The notes beneath the pieces are model-generated. The model did not search any database and had not been told where the DNA came from. It was given only the letters and a program-made list of their open reading frames with translations. Made by a program: the position numbers and the translations under genes. Of a stretch of 64,000 nt of DNA, positions 12,466-23,531 are shown piece after piece (positions within the stretch are counted from its first letter, which is position 1; the number at the start of each line of letters is the position of its first letter). The stretch is from positions 3,618,001 to 3,682,000 of the forward strand of contig NC_065878.1 in assembly GCF_933775445.1 (NCBI RefSeq). Direction: 5' to 3'. The stretch is from Argentina anserina. Its lineage: Eukaryota > Streptophyta > Magnoliopsida > Rosales > Rosaceae.

Positions 12466-13561
12466 TTACTAATGTGTATTGTCGATGAACAAATTAATTT
12501 TAGCTTACCAAATTCTAGATTATTATTTTGGATTATATTCCTTATTATTTGCATCTTTTTTTTCCAAGGATAATTATCATACATTAGATGAATTTTTTAT
12601 GGATAATTGCTTGACAATTATGTTGTTAGATTGCATCTAACTATGTAAGATGCATAATTTACTCCTATTAACTGCTAAATTAAAGTATTTATATCAAAAT
12701 ATATAAGAGGAAAGGGTATAATTTATGTTGGAAATATTGGCGGTTTTGGGTTCCGCCATAAATTTTTGCCTAAAATTTGAAACACTAATTAAAGTAATCA
12801 ACATATAGGTTTGGTCGCTTAACACCAAAATAGAGGCGGTAGTTTTCCCACTAAATTTTTGACTCCAAAATTGAATTACTTAAAAGTGGAAATATGAAAC
12901 AACATGTTGTCGTATAAGTGGGTGCTATATATACTCACAGATCACTTTCGCTAGGTATAATTCCAAATCACCCCGAAATCTCTCTCTTTCAATTTTAGCC
13001 TCTGTATCTCTTTCTTAATCCCAAATCTCTTTATTTCAATCCCAAATCCTTCAGCCCCCGTATCTCTCTCTCAATCCCAAATCTCTTTGTTTCAATCCCA
13101 AATCCCTTCAGCCCCCGTATCTCTCTCTCAATCCCAAATCCTTTTGGCCCCTAATTTCTCTATATCAATCAGACCCTATGTTGAGCCCAAATCTTTTCAG
13201 CCCCTAAATTTCTCTCTTAATTACCAAAAATAGTTCTCTTTCAATCCCTAAATCTATGTCTCTCTCAATCAAAGGCAGAGTTTTCGACTGGGTTCGACGA
13301 TTTGGGCCACGGTTTTGGCGTCCTATTTAATTCTGTGTTGTTCGGTTTAAACAAAAGGTGGAGGAGAATCTATCATCGATCATACCTACATTCTGAGTTT
13401 TCTGGCAAGTGTTCTCCAATATATATTGATCTGCTTTGTTAATTTTCTGACTGGATTTACTAATATTAGACTCTTAGTACATATATTGGGGTTTTACTGC
13501 GTATGTTGGTGGTTTTTCCCCTAATTGATTTGTGTTTTATGTTTTGCTGATAGGGAAGAAG
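12466..13561 (+). promoter_or_regulatory. CACTA inter-gene spacer and promoter of the TNPA-like gene
   Basis: This 1.1-kb non-coding spacer is AT-rich on the left. From 12960 to 13270 it is built from irregular repeats of CCCAAATC and TCTCTCTTTCAAT, giving a strongly pyrimidine-rich leader. A splice-acceptor-like TGATAG at 13546-13551 sits 10 bp before the ATG at 13562, suggesting an intron in the 5' UTR. Confidence 0.45.
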
Positions 13562-15668
13562 ATGCCACCTATTAAGAGAAAAACTCGGTTGAGGGAAGCT
13601 GAGGTCCTTTTCAGGGAAGAGGTTATAAAGCAACACTGCGAACCTAGGTTGCCCCCTACGATGGAGCAGTCTCTGGAGGAGTTTCTTGCATCAGCTCCAT
13701 CGACTGAGAATGACAACTCCCCACTAACTCCAGTCTCATCATCCGAGGATTCTAATGAGTTCCAGCCCATCAGCGTTCGGTGCAAACCTCGGGAGGCTAG
13801 TGCACCTCCCCCACAATGCAGAAGAGGGGTTGTGAACAACACAAAAGTAGCAGACATTGTGAAAAGGTCGGGGAAGACGATTGATGTCGAGTGGACTGAG
13901 TTTCCCCAAGGTCATGTTGATCAGGATATAAACAGCATCGTGGTCTCTACAATTTGCTACTATATACGGGGACAAGTTAAATTGATTGCAGGAAATTGGC
14001 GGGAGCTCCCTGATACAGAGAAACTGAAGGTGTTCAATGGACTCATAGTAAGGCATAAGTTAAATTTAACTGCGTTCATAAAAATATTTTGTTATTGAAC
14101 TTAATTAATGGTTTTGATGATGATTGTATGTCTTTTTTAATATTGATTATAAACATGATGGTATGTGGAGATGGGTCAATGATATGGCGACTTCTCAATA
14201 TTGTGAGTGGAAGCATAAGTTCTCTGACTACTATAAGATCTACAAGAGTGAACGTCCTCCTTTGGAGCTTTTGCACAGGCTGGATGAGTGGCAATGGCTT
14301 TGCCAACACTTTGAGTCACCAGAGTTCAAGGTACAAGTTTTGTAAATAGGTTATGTGGAAGGTGCTTCTGTCCAATATATATCATGTGTATTTTTATTTA
14401 TATATGATTGGTTTTTATGATTGGTTTATATGTTTAAATTATTATTTTGGTGTGGTTGTGCTATTGTGTTTGATATGAGCAGTATTTTGCCCATAATTGT
14501 TTGGTATTGCATCATATATATGAACTTCTGTATAGTCAATGATGTGCAATGTGTTTCTTTGTGCATTATATTTATTGATCATTTCGTTTAACAGAAACGA
14601 TCATCTGCAAACACGGTGAACCGCGGAAAGAAACAATTTAACCACCACACAGGGCGCAAACCTATCATTTATAGGGCTGCTGAGCACAAGGCCAAGGGAG
14701 TTGAACTATTCTGCATTTCAGCATATGAGGAGTCTAATGCAATTGCAACTGAGGCAAAAGCTGCTGAGTTAGCTGTAAGTGGTTCCTTCTTTCACCTTAA
14801 TTTCTTGCACTTCTATTTCAAGTTTTAAAAATTTGCATTGATAAAGTTTCTTGGTTTAAGTTGTTAAGTAGTTTAACAAGTGTAGCTGCACATTGTTATT
14901 GATAACCATGGTTGTATTTGGTGATGATTTCATTGTATAGTTGTTTGTTTGTATTTTGGGTAGTATTGTTTTGTGACTAGAAATTTGAATAATTGAAGTT
15001 TGAAACCAGAGACTTTTGATGGAGTTACTGATTGTTTAGTTATAGTAGAAATTGAAAGATGTCTATGGATTTCCCTTGACAAGAATAACATGGACACTGT
15101 CAACAATTATATTGTTTGTAATCATATAATAAATTGATATGAGCCTGCAACTTTGTTGTTATCATCATAATTGCAGGGAGGTTCATGACTTTGGGGGAGA
15201 TGGTATAAATGCTTGCATTTATATGGTCTAGAATCATGTAATAAAATATTTGTTGTTTTGTACTTGTAGATACAAATGAGGGCTAAGGTCCAACAAATAA
15301 AGGAGGATCAAATGAAAAATAACCCCGACATCCCGGTCGATAAGCTACCACCTGTGGACTATAAAACTCAACGGAAGGTGCTTGAAGATACACTCGGAGA
15401 AAAAGCTGGGAGGCAGACTCGTGGTCTTGGACGAGTTGTTAAAGAAATCAGAGAGTCGTCAATGAGTTCTGCTTCACGCTCTCAATCAAATGATGTTGTG
15501 ATGGAAGAGAGAATACAAGAGGCCAATGAGAGGGTTGCCAAAACTGAGACAAAGCTTCAGATTTTAAAGGAGAAATATGATCGAATCATAGCTATGTTAG
15601 GGCCACAGTCCCAACAAACTGATGGAGAGAATGCCAACTTCTCCTCCCATATATCAGAATTTTCATAG
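13562..15668 (+). CDS. TNPA-like protein, Transposase_24 (Ptta/En/Spm) family
   Basis: Exons by eye: 13562-14047, an exon ending at 14330, 14595-14774 and 15270-15668. Motifs: a lysine/arginine-rich start (MPPIKRKTRLREAE), an acidic/serine linker, a central VEWTEFPQG...GNWRELPDTEK block, WRWVNDM...YCEWKHKFSDYY, then GRKPIIYRAAEHKAKG and a C-terminal coiled coil (about residues 340-375, EERIQEANERVAKTETKL). Known: the family is encoded by CACTA elements and is thought to bind subterminal repeats and aid transposition. The boundary of exon 2 is unclear: between 14060 and 14168 there is no AG that could serve as acceptor for the frame coding DYKHDGMWRW, so the gene may be damaged. Frames are otherwise open. 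Confidence 0.7.
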
Positions 15669-15929
15669 TTTAGTTTCCAATGTTGAATCTGTAGTAGACT
15701 TAAGCAAATCTAACTATAGTTTCCTGCCCCCTTTTTGAGTCTTTTGTTTATGCCTCTAGCTGGGTATGTATACATGTCCTATTTTTGTAGTCTTATTTTA
15801 CTTTGCTGGACAAAGTAGTTTTAATCTAATTTGTGTTTTTTAAATTTCTATTCCATAATTATTTTATTGATTAAATCAGATTTACAATAAAAATATATAA
15901 ATAAAAAAAGCAAACGTATATATAGAGCG

Positions 15930-16345
15930 ACGAAAACTATCTACTTGTAATTAATCAGTTCTTATGGACTTAGACGACGAACAGTTTGGTCTGCCAGATT
16001 TTTAGGCTACGAATATTGTCGTCGGGTAAGGATTCAGTGTTACGTTGCTTTAATACTCATACGACGAAATTGATTTCGTCGTTACGGTTTACCGACGATA
16101 ATTTCCTCGTTTAAGAGTGATAAATATTCGTCGTCTTAGATGATAACGACCACTCACAATCCGTCGGATACGTAATGAGCTAAACGACGAAGGCTTAACT
16201 TTGGTCGTTTTGGTACTTAAGCCACGGCCCCTAAACGACGAACCTTAAACGACGAAATATCCGTCGTTGTGGTTATCATACGAGGAAAGTGGTCTCTTAG
16301 CCGACGAAAACAGTTCGTCGTTTTAGACTTTTTTTTCTGGTAGTG
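15930..16345 (+). repeat. right CACTA terminus with subterminal repeats
   Basis: About a dozen ACGACGAA/TTCGTCGT motifs in both orientations end at the TTTTTTCTGGTAGTG terminus. They mirror the left cluster. Confidence 0.8.
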
Positions 16346-17929
16346 TTTTATAAGAGTAAATATAAAGAATGAACATCATGGTTCAAGAGTGAAGCCTTGA
16401 CGGTTGAACCTTGAATATGGGTGAGAGGTGTGAAGCCATCTCCTACTTCCTGTACATTTAAACATTTTTTCTAAATTTTTTTTACTTTTTTTTTATAATT
16501 TACTATATTTTGGAGACTTCAAAAGTTTGGTGAAACTGTTGACACTAAATTCACGTTTTCTATTATAGTAGTAGAGATTGAGTGTTTTAATAGAGAACTA
16601 TGATATGTTAATATTTAATAACATTATCCTACATATATATGTGTCAATAGGTGTGTTCACCCTTATTATAAATGAATCAATCCATAAAATGTAATTGTTA
16701 TTACAGTAAATGACAAAATATAAATAAAAAAATAAGATAAAATTTTGGTAACCATGCAAGATATTACTTTCCATTATCATTCAAACACTCTAATCAATAT
16801 TAAAAAAAAAAGAGGTGGGAAAGAGTGAGAGAATATCATTGCGGATTTTCTTATGTGCATCAAGACATATCGGGATTCTAGTACTATTATTAAGAGAACA
16901 TGCTTTGTTAGCTAAAATCGTTGTGAAAATACATGAACACGTTTAGACCATAAAACTGTCCACTATATCCACTATTTGCAATAAGATCCTTGCAATAACA
17001 CCCTATTTTATTTTATAAAATTAATTAACACCACTATTATGGGTGTGTTTCATTTTAGTATATATTTAACCAAACAACCAGATAAAAAAAATACGACAAT
17101 ATAAAATTCCAATTCTTGTACTTGTGATAAAAAATGATGTAGTCTATATCTATATATACAATCATATAGTACTCTAGAGGACTAGAGCTCACCAATGAGT
17201 CTCTTAACAACTGAAGTATATTCAACTATATATATAGAATGTCTACTTCGAATTAATACTAGTTATACACACTTCAGTGTTCCTGCCGTTTCCCTTTATA
17301 CGATGTCTAGTTCTTATGAGATACCTAACAAAAATCATATGAGACGGTAGGCAATAGAGTAGATTTCTCGCCATATATATATATATATATCATATATATA
17401 TATAATTAATTAATGAAGCCGAGTACATTTTAGGTAAATATACAAATGAAGTAGGATTGCTCCATTAAGAATTGAACAATGGAGATGATATGACCCAATT
17501 GAACAACAATCCCAAGTAAATACCATAATGATGTATACATATATTTTTTATTATTAGAATGCTTCTATTTTGAATACTTGAAATTTATAATGATAATTGT
17601 ACGTGAGAATTGAGAAATAAGATTTTTTAAAGTCATGAGACGGTAGAACGAGGTATGTCCCGTATTAAAAGAGTGAAATGAGACCAAAGAATTAGATGAG
17701 TCTCATCTTGTCTCGTTCCATCACATCCCGTGCCGGCCCTACTCAGACTAATGCAAGAGAATGGGCCATCTCTCGTCACAGTGAACATCGGCTCAAGGGG
17801 GCTGGGCAAACACTTAATTCGGACAATCCTATATTAAGTGCACTTAATACTTCCTTAAAAAAAAAAACAAACTCTTGTCCGATGTGGGACGCTTTCCTTA
17901 AAATAATAGAGACATCTACTCAAAGTCGG
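16346..17929. other. intergenic, AT-rich
   Basis: No coding potential or clean transposon ends seen. It contains a short AT microsatellite at 17372-17404. The open frame at 17696-18058 is the downstream TTC microsatellite read as polyserine. Confidence 0.6.
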
Positions 17930-17978
17930 ACTCTCACTCTCTCAGTTCGCCCAACACGTGGGTGTCGACTCGCACGTG

Positions 17979-18055
17979 CTTCTTCTTCTTCTTCTTCTTC
18001 TTCTTCTTCTTCTTCTTCTTCTTCTTCTTCTTCTTCTTCTTCTTCTTCTTCCTCT
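17979..18055 (+). repeat. (TTC)n microsatellite
   Basis: About 25 near-perfect TTC repeats. At the matching place in copy B (near 56520) there are only three to four repeats, so this is a local expansion after duplication. Confidence 0.95.
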
Positions 18056-18641
18056 TAAAGCCTAACGTTAACCTCTTCCTTGAGTTGGTATTCGAATTTG
18101 ATTTCTTCAAACCCGGCATGAGCGATTCTTCAATTCCCAGATTTCCAATACAGTACTGACTACTGAGTTCCCAAATTTCTTCCTCGATGCCCTCTCATGT
18201 CATCCTAGATCTCTTTCTGCCTCGACGAGTCGACGTAGAAGAAGAGAGAAGCTCAGGCCCTGATTCTTCGTTCTGCGAACCAACCGGTAAATCAAACCAG
18301 TGTTCGTTTTCTTTTGTACAGATCCCCTTATGATCAAATTCCCCTTTCTTCGGCTCTTTGCTGCAATCGTCTACATGTTCACAACTGCATTGCTTCCTAA
18401 AGTTGTTGTTAGTTTCATTAACAACTTAAGAATATTAATTCTTGCAGTCGGGATATTACCTGCTTAGTATTGCTGGCGTTATGAAGGCAGTGCTCACATT
18501 TGATGATGTAAGAGTATGAGCAATCTCTGGATGCAAGGCCACTCTGGCAGACCTGATTGTTGCAGGGATTTTGATCAATGATTCGAATGGTGCTCCATCA
18601 AATGTCAATTCAGGTTAAGATACGATACCACTGCTCATGAC

Positions 18642-18839
18642 CAGGGCCGGCCCTGAGAAATGTAAGGCCCAGTGCGGGAAAAAAAATTGGTCGACAATTT
18701 GCATAAATTTCTCAGATTCTGAAAGGGCCATTTTACACCAAATTCTTATAAAAAAATGGGCATTTTTACACCAAGCCTTTTAATTAATTTCCTTGGACCC
18801 AGTGCGGGTGCACAGCCTGCCCTCTCAGGGCCGGCCCTG
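18642..18839. mobile_element. hAT-type MITE, 198 bp
   Basis: The ends are CAGGGCCGGCCCTGAGA and TCTCAGGGCCGGCCCTG, a 17-bp inverted repeat. They are flanked by an exact 8-bp duplication CTCATGAC (18634-18641 and 18840-18847), the hAT signature. There is no coding capacity. The outer 14 bp are themselves a perfect palindrome. Confidence 0.92.
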
Positions 18840-19112
18840 CTCATGACTTGAACTTACTTTATATTGAAATTTCTTTTCTGCCTTCGTGTGTTTTGGTAAA
18901 TTTAACACACACACACACCTGGCCCCTCTTCCAGGTTGAACACTCACTCAGGGACGTGCAATCTTATTTCTGAATTCTTCTTTTTATTTTTGGTCTTTAG
19001 GGATAGTTCTTTTATGTATTGTTGATTTGCTGGAAAACTATAATAGTTACTGAAATAGTAGTTCATTTTGTACATCTCCATACATGCGTCTGATGTGTTT
19101 GCAGTGTTGAGT

Positions 19113-20433
19113 AATGAAACCTGGATATGCTGCAAATGCAGCCTCCAAGGCAGCGGTGGACTCCATAACCAAGGTGGTTTGTCGCCAAGTAGTCCTCTCA
19201 GGTTATTCCTAGATTTTTATTTCCTTGTTTTTTTTTTCCTTGGCTAGTGTCTGCTCTGTGCCGTTCCCCATATTTAGTGTTTATAGGTCATTGTCTATTC
19301 ATGAAAGAATTATTGGTTTTCCGTAGACAATTGATACATTTTTGTGGAAACTACATTGGTAAACATATTTTTGATAGATCCCAAATTATACATATGTTTA
19401 TAATTCTTGTTTAAATTCTATTGTTCTGTTAGTTTTGACTTTTGAGAGTAAAACCACCCTGTTGTGTTTAGCTTAAAAGGTATAAGCCACATTTGATCAT
19501 AAACTACCCAATCTTCTTCTTAAAAGCTACAGAAATAGTTAGTCTCTCTATAGACTCTCTCATGAGCGCTGGGGAAAGCTAATATGAGATCATTGATAAA
19601 TTTCCTTTGCTTTAGAGTCTCAAGAGCTGGTAATGCAACTAGTTTGAACAACTGCAATAAGACACCGTTTAGTGAAGGCTTAGACACCTAATTACTAATT
19701 GTAGCCCACAAGGTATATTTGATTTGGTTGATAACGAGAGCTTCTGTCATGGACGCAATTGAGCAGAGATAACATGGATGACTGTTCAGTTGCTTTAGTG
19801 CTGGGATCAGAGTCACCGTAATTAACTGGTAGCCGCCCCCTATTATTATTATTATTATTACAACACTGTTTTGGAATGCCCTGGAGTGATGCTACTATGT
19901 TGAGAAAGAAGGGGCTGTTATATATGAGTCGCCCACTGCAATCCATCATGACTGCCATTGCGACCGTAATGTCTTCAAAAATCTAAAAGGACTTGCACCC
20001 TACAGGACAGTTCAATGTCCTTGAGTGATGATATCTTTTAGTATATGTAGGATGAGAGCCATGCCCTTAGTGTCAGGAATGAACTTTGTGGCATCACTGC
20101 TGCACAACGAGTACTGTAACACATTTAAGCAGGAAAAATAAGTTGGAACTTGGAAGTACGCATATGCCTAGTGTCAAGACAATCACCCAACATTTGTTTT
20201 TACAGGCTATGAGAGTATGAACTACTTTTTAAGCAAGTAAACTTTAGTGTTTGCAAAGGAGACATGTAGACTTTAGTCAATTAGAATGCATGCATGCGAT
20301 TCTTTTTTATGAGCTATTGAAAAGACTTTGCGTCAACCAGTATATATGTTTTTCAGAAAGGTCAGTAGAAAAGAAAGTTGTCACCCATGACGAGAACGGT
20401 CCAACGGGTGGCGCATTTTCTCATAAGAAGTAG
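19113..20433 (+). pseudogene. short-chain dehydrogenase/reductase, C-terminal-half fragments
   Basis: At 19113-19190 the DNA reads KPGYAANAASKAAVDSITKV, matching the catalytic YxxxK region of plant NADPH-dependent SDR aldehyde reductases, with the tyrosine shifted within the motif. At about 20340-20430 a frame FSERSVEKKVVTHDENGP resembles the later 'FxxxxSEExVKxVxxxxPxGRLG' segment of the same family. The pieces are separated by 1.1 kb without coding sense and no frame joins them, so this is a broken remnant. The second match is weaker than the first. Confidence 0.55.
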
Positions 20434-20562
20434 AATAATGAAGATTTTTAGATTATATGACTATTCTGGAGCATTAGACAATCTATCTGTAAAAATCAAT
20501 TTAAATTGTTAAGCTAATATATTTCTATTTAACTGTTACATGACTCCAGCTGATCATCATAT

Positions 20563-21000
20563 ATGGTGACCAAAACTACCCCGCAGTCTTCCCTGAATCT
20601 GAATGGGGCATTTAGCAAGTGTAATGGGTGGTATGCGTGGAGTCGGTTGTGCGATTGCCATCAATTGTTCGTGATGGTTGAAGCAAGCAGTGTAATTAGC
20701 TTCTCAGCTGAACAACACCTCAGTTTCACAAACACAAGTGGGTTGGAGCAGATATTTCAGACCTATATGAGGTGAAATTCATCTTTGACAAAGCCGAACA
20801 AGCACCTGGTGGCGGCCATCGTCAACTGTGTTGGGGTTTTGGTCTTTTGGATTCATTGTCTCCATCTTTGGCCTTCATCACTGTACAGGACTGGGATACA
20901 ATTTGACCACCAAAGAGGCATTTTTGGCTTGTAGAGACTAATAGTGATGATCGAGGCGGAAGAGTAATATTGATGACAATGGCAATGATCATAACCTATA
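20563..21000 (+). pseudogene. short-chain dehydrogenase/reductase, N-terminal-half fragment
   Basis: From an ATG at 20563 the sequence reads MVTKTTPQSSLNLNG, then after a frameshift VMGGMRGVGCAIAI (the Rossmann TGxxxGIG motif, degenerate), EVKFIFDKAEQA, VNCVGVL (NAGV-like), VQDWDTI, then in other frames TTKEAFLACR and RGGRVIL. This is the family order for about the first 140 residues of a ~260-residue SDR, with at least three frame changes. The downstream half is missing; C-terminal-type fragments lie upstream instead (19113-20433). Two tandem, independently truncated copies would explain the order. Confidence 0.65.
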
Positions 21001-21367
21001 GCGGGATACCTTCATCCACGCCGACTCAGATTTTATATAGTAGTAATATCACGATGCAGGCAAGCACGCTTAGGATGATTTCTTTTCACTCCATCAAAGC
21101 CTTCAAATTGCACGTACTGCAAAAGCTTTAACTCTACGTAGTTGTATGTATTGTAACTCCTATCATTATTCTGGTGGAGCTGTGGAAGGAGTCCCATTTA
21201 GAATAGGAATCCAACTTCGCTAAACTCCCATACTAGCTTGATTTATCTAATCCTTGAACGCAAGGGCTTCCCGAGTTTCAGGCGAAGAGTTGTACTAGAA
21301 TACTCTATATAAATCCAATTCCAAATTTCCAACCAAACGTCATAGTTTTGATCGACAATCGACGCCC

Positions 21368-22114
21368 ATGGCTTCTACAATATCCAAGAACAATAAAAAA
21401 CAGGAGGCTGCTGTTAAGGCACTAGACGCTGCAGAGGCCTACTTCAAGCTCCAAAGGTTGGACTCTGCAATCAAAGAGGCCACACAAGCGAAAAAGCTCG
21501 ATTCTAATTCGCGCAACGTCGACAATTTCATCACAGCATACAAGATTCACAAAGCCGTGTCCTGCAAGAAAAACTGGTACGTGGTTCTTGGAATCCCTGA
21601 ATGTAGTCATTCATTAATCATCAGTAAAAGATATAAGGAATTGGCACTCGTGGTGCACCCTGATAAGAATGTCTCTGCTGCTGCTGAAAGTGCATTCAAG
21701 CATGTTAAAGCTGCCTTAGACTATCTCTCTGACCCGGTCAGAAAGAAGGATTATGACAACTCTTTGTCGAAAAAGAAGGCTTACGGTGCTGCCGTGTCAT
21801 GCAAATCCGCCGCAACAGCTGCTGCCAGAAGGAAAGCCGCGGATGATGCTGCTGCTGATGAAAGGCATGCTGAGTCATGGGAGGAAGAGCTTGCAGCAGC
21901 AGCCGCTGCTGCTGCAAGGGACTCTGCGGCTGCTTCTAGAAGGAAAGCCACAGTGGCTGCTGCTGCAAGGGAGGCTGCGGCTGCTGCTGCAAGGAATGAA
22001 ATTAATGCTCGAAAACGACGTTCTAATGTGCCCATGAGTGAAGTTGAGTCTGGCATAAATCTAATAATGAAGCACTCATCAAATTACATGGCACGCAGAT
22101 TCAGTGTCTGGTGA
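21368..22114 (+). CDS. small J-domain (DnaJ-type) protein with alanine-rich tail
   Basis: 248 residues, single exon. Residues ~15-65 (KALDAAEAYFKLQRLDSAIKE...) match the N-terminal helical region found before the J domain in the large plant DUF3444 J-protein family. Residues ~70-130 are the J domain (WYVVLGI...YKELALVVHPDKN...AFKHVKAALDYLSDP) with the essential HPD motif that stimulates Hsp70 ATPase. The tail (~140-215) is alanine-rich with charged residues and probably helical, and the C-terminal DUF3444 domain is absent. A TATA-like CTCTATATAAATCC lies about 65 bp upstream of the ATG, in the kind of position expected of a promoter. The protein resembles the gene at 33725-34321. Hsp70 co-chaperone activity is inferred; substrate and location are unknown, with no targeting peptide evident. 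Confidence 0.85.
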   Translation: MASTISKNNKKQEAAVKALDAAEAYFKLQRLDSAIKEATQAKKLDSNSRNVDNFITAYKIHKAVSCKKNWYVVLGIPECSHSLIISKRYKELALVVHPDKNVSAAAESAFKHVKAALDYLSDPVRKKDYDNSLSKKKAYGAAVSCKSAATAAARRKAADDAAADERHAESWEEELAAAAAAAARDSAAASRRKATVAAAAREAAAAAARNEINARKRRSNVPMSEVESGINLIMKHSSNYMARRFSVW

Positions 22115-23112
22115 TACCTACAATGCAGGCGGCCAAGTTAAACTGTTGCAGGTAGCTTTTCTGTTTTTGTATATCTACTAGTATGCGCTGCTTCCATTTT
22201 GAGGAACCAAATTCATAAGAGAGTACTTGGGTACGTACTTAGTTTCTTTTGCAAGTTATACAATTTTCGTAATTGCTCATATTGCTTATATCTGCTTCAT
22301 GAACAATATTGCTTGGTTAATTGTGATATCTATTTTTCTTATTTCTATTCTGTTTATATAAATCTTTCTATAAATGCTGTGCATCACTGGTAGGAGTTAA
22401 AATTTGTTCACCTCTGGGTAATCGATATGGACCTGCAAGATGATCGAGGAAAGAGTCCTATCAGGATCTTTCATATATTGTACTTCTTCATGGCTTCCCT
22501 ATCAATGTGAGTAAAAACTTCTATAATCGTCATACATACCTCTTGGTTCCTAGAGTTCGCCAATACTTATTGTGCTCCAGCTAAGAATATTACTTCTGTC
22601 TTTTTTTTTCGTCAAAAGAATTGTATGCAAATGTATAGAATAGATGTTGTACAATAACGCATTCAAGATGAAATCTTGAGCATTTAGACACAATTCAAAA
22701 AGAAAACTTGACTCAAAACTATATGTTTCGGGTGGCTGAGCTACTCAGTCTGTCTGACTAACAGCATGTTGCATAGAGATAAGGTATTTATTGGCTGAAG
22801 GAGATCCTTAATAAATAATATCTATCAAAATGCTAAATGATGATAAATCACTGTCTCGGATGTGCAGCATTAGCTTGAATTTAGCTGACAATCAGTGCAC
22901 TCCCAACAGTAGCTTGAAACATTACCATACCCCGCTGCAGCTCTAACTTTGCATTGTAGATTAATATAGCAAGCAACTCATTATGAAGAGGAGAGGATAT
23001 CTATATAATAAGTTTCACCGAAACCAATGCTATGAACTTACCTGCTGAGTTTATATGAGGCATCATCCCGATAAATCACATAAAACTGTTGACTTTTCTG
23101 CAGTTTAATTAA
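22115..23112. other. 3' flank of J-domain gene, no further gene seen
   Basis: AT-rich sequence with short open frames lacking family resemblance. It presumably includes the 3' UTR of the J-domain gene. Confidence 0.5.
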
Positions 23113-23481
23113 GGGCATCTCCAACGGTCCACACCCATACCCATAATAGGTTGTCTTTTGTCAAAAGTCAAAACGATATCTCCAACAACAAAACCCATTT
23201 TAGGTTTTGAGTCCAGCGCCTATAATACCGCCCAAAATGGGTGGAGTGCTAAGGAGGAAAAGTCATAACTGTAGCTAAGACCTGCGGAACAAACACAAAC
23301 TAATGGCTGTATCTAACGGTCATCACTTATCATAGCCTCATTTAATTGATTAAAATATAAAATTAGGTATGGGTTTGAGTTACCTTTGTTGGGGATAAAC
23401 AACAAAAGTACTTAAAATGAGTTTGGGTGTCTTAAAATTTGAGTTTGAGTATGAGTGTTGGGTAGATTGATGGAGATGCCC
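23113..23481. mobile_element. Tourist-like (PIF/Harbinger) MITE, 369 bp
   Basis: The ends are GGGCATCTCCAAC and GATGGAGATGCCC, inverted repeats matching over 11 bp. Both sides carry TAA (23110-23112 and 23482-23484), the typical 3-bp TWA target duplication. No coding sequence. Confidence 0.85.
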
Positions 23482-23531
23482 TAATTGCCTTGCAAGTATA
23501 TATAATTATGTATTATGACTGTTAACCATAC

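Larger units (their letters stand above)
6427..16345 (+). mobile_element. complete CACTA (En/Spm) DNA transposon, 9,919 bp
   Basis: Seen: the left end reads CACTACCAGAAAAAA and the right end reads TTTTTTCTGGTAGTG, a perfect terminal inverted repeat starting with the diagnostic CACTA. Both ends are flanked by TTT (6424-6426 and 16346-16348), the 3-bp target duplication expected of this superfamily. Both ends carry clusters of subterminal ACGACGAAA/TTCGTCG motifs. Inside are the two genes expected of an autonomous element: a tnp2-type transposase (8881-12465) and a TNPA/Transposase_24-like gene (13562-15668). The transposase has two nonsense codons and an insertion at its start codon, so this copy can no longer make it. 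The intact ends mean it might still be moved by a related transposase supplied elsewhere. Confidence 0.95.
17930..21275 (+). repeat. segmental duplication copy A (inverted partner at 54345-56560)
   Basis: Blocks in this region match the reverse complement of 54345-56560: 17940-18160 (including TTCGAATTTGATTTCTTCAA and GCGATTCTTCAATTCCCAGA), 19580-19690 (GCTGGTAATGCAAC, GTTTAGTGAAGGCTTAGACA) and 21060-21275 (GCTTAGGATGATT, CTACGTAGTTGTATGT, CTGTGGAAGGAGTCC). Order and orientation are conserved, as expected of one duplicated block. Copy A has a ~1.37-kb stretch (about 19690-21055, holding SDR pieces) that is absent from copy B at the equivalent point. A short reading frame from 18189 ends at a GT donor near 18291 and may be an old exon; I do not recognise it. 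Confidence 0.75.

Noticed and set aside
17696..18058. Polyserine frame and, opposite, poly-lysine/poly-phenylalanine frames
   Set aside because: They are the TTC microsatellite read in different frames.
21753..22056. Long alternative frames (both strands) over the J-domain gene
   Set aside because: These are shadows of the alanine-rich (GCT/GCA/GCC) tail of the real gene.
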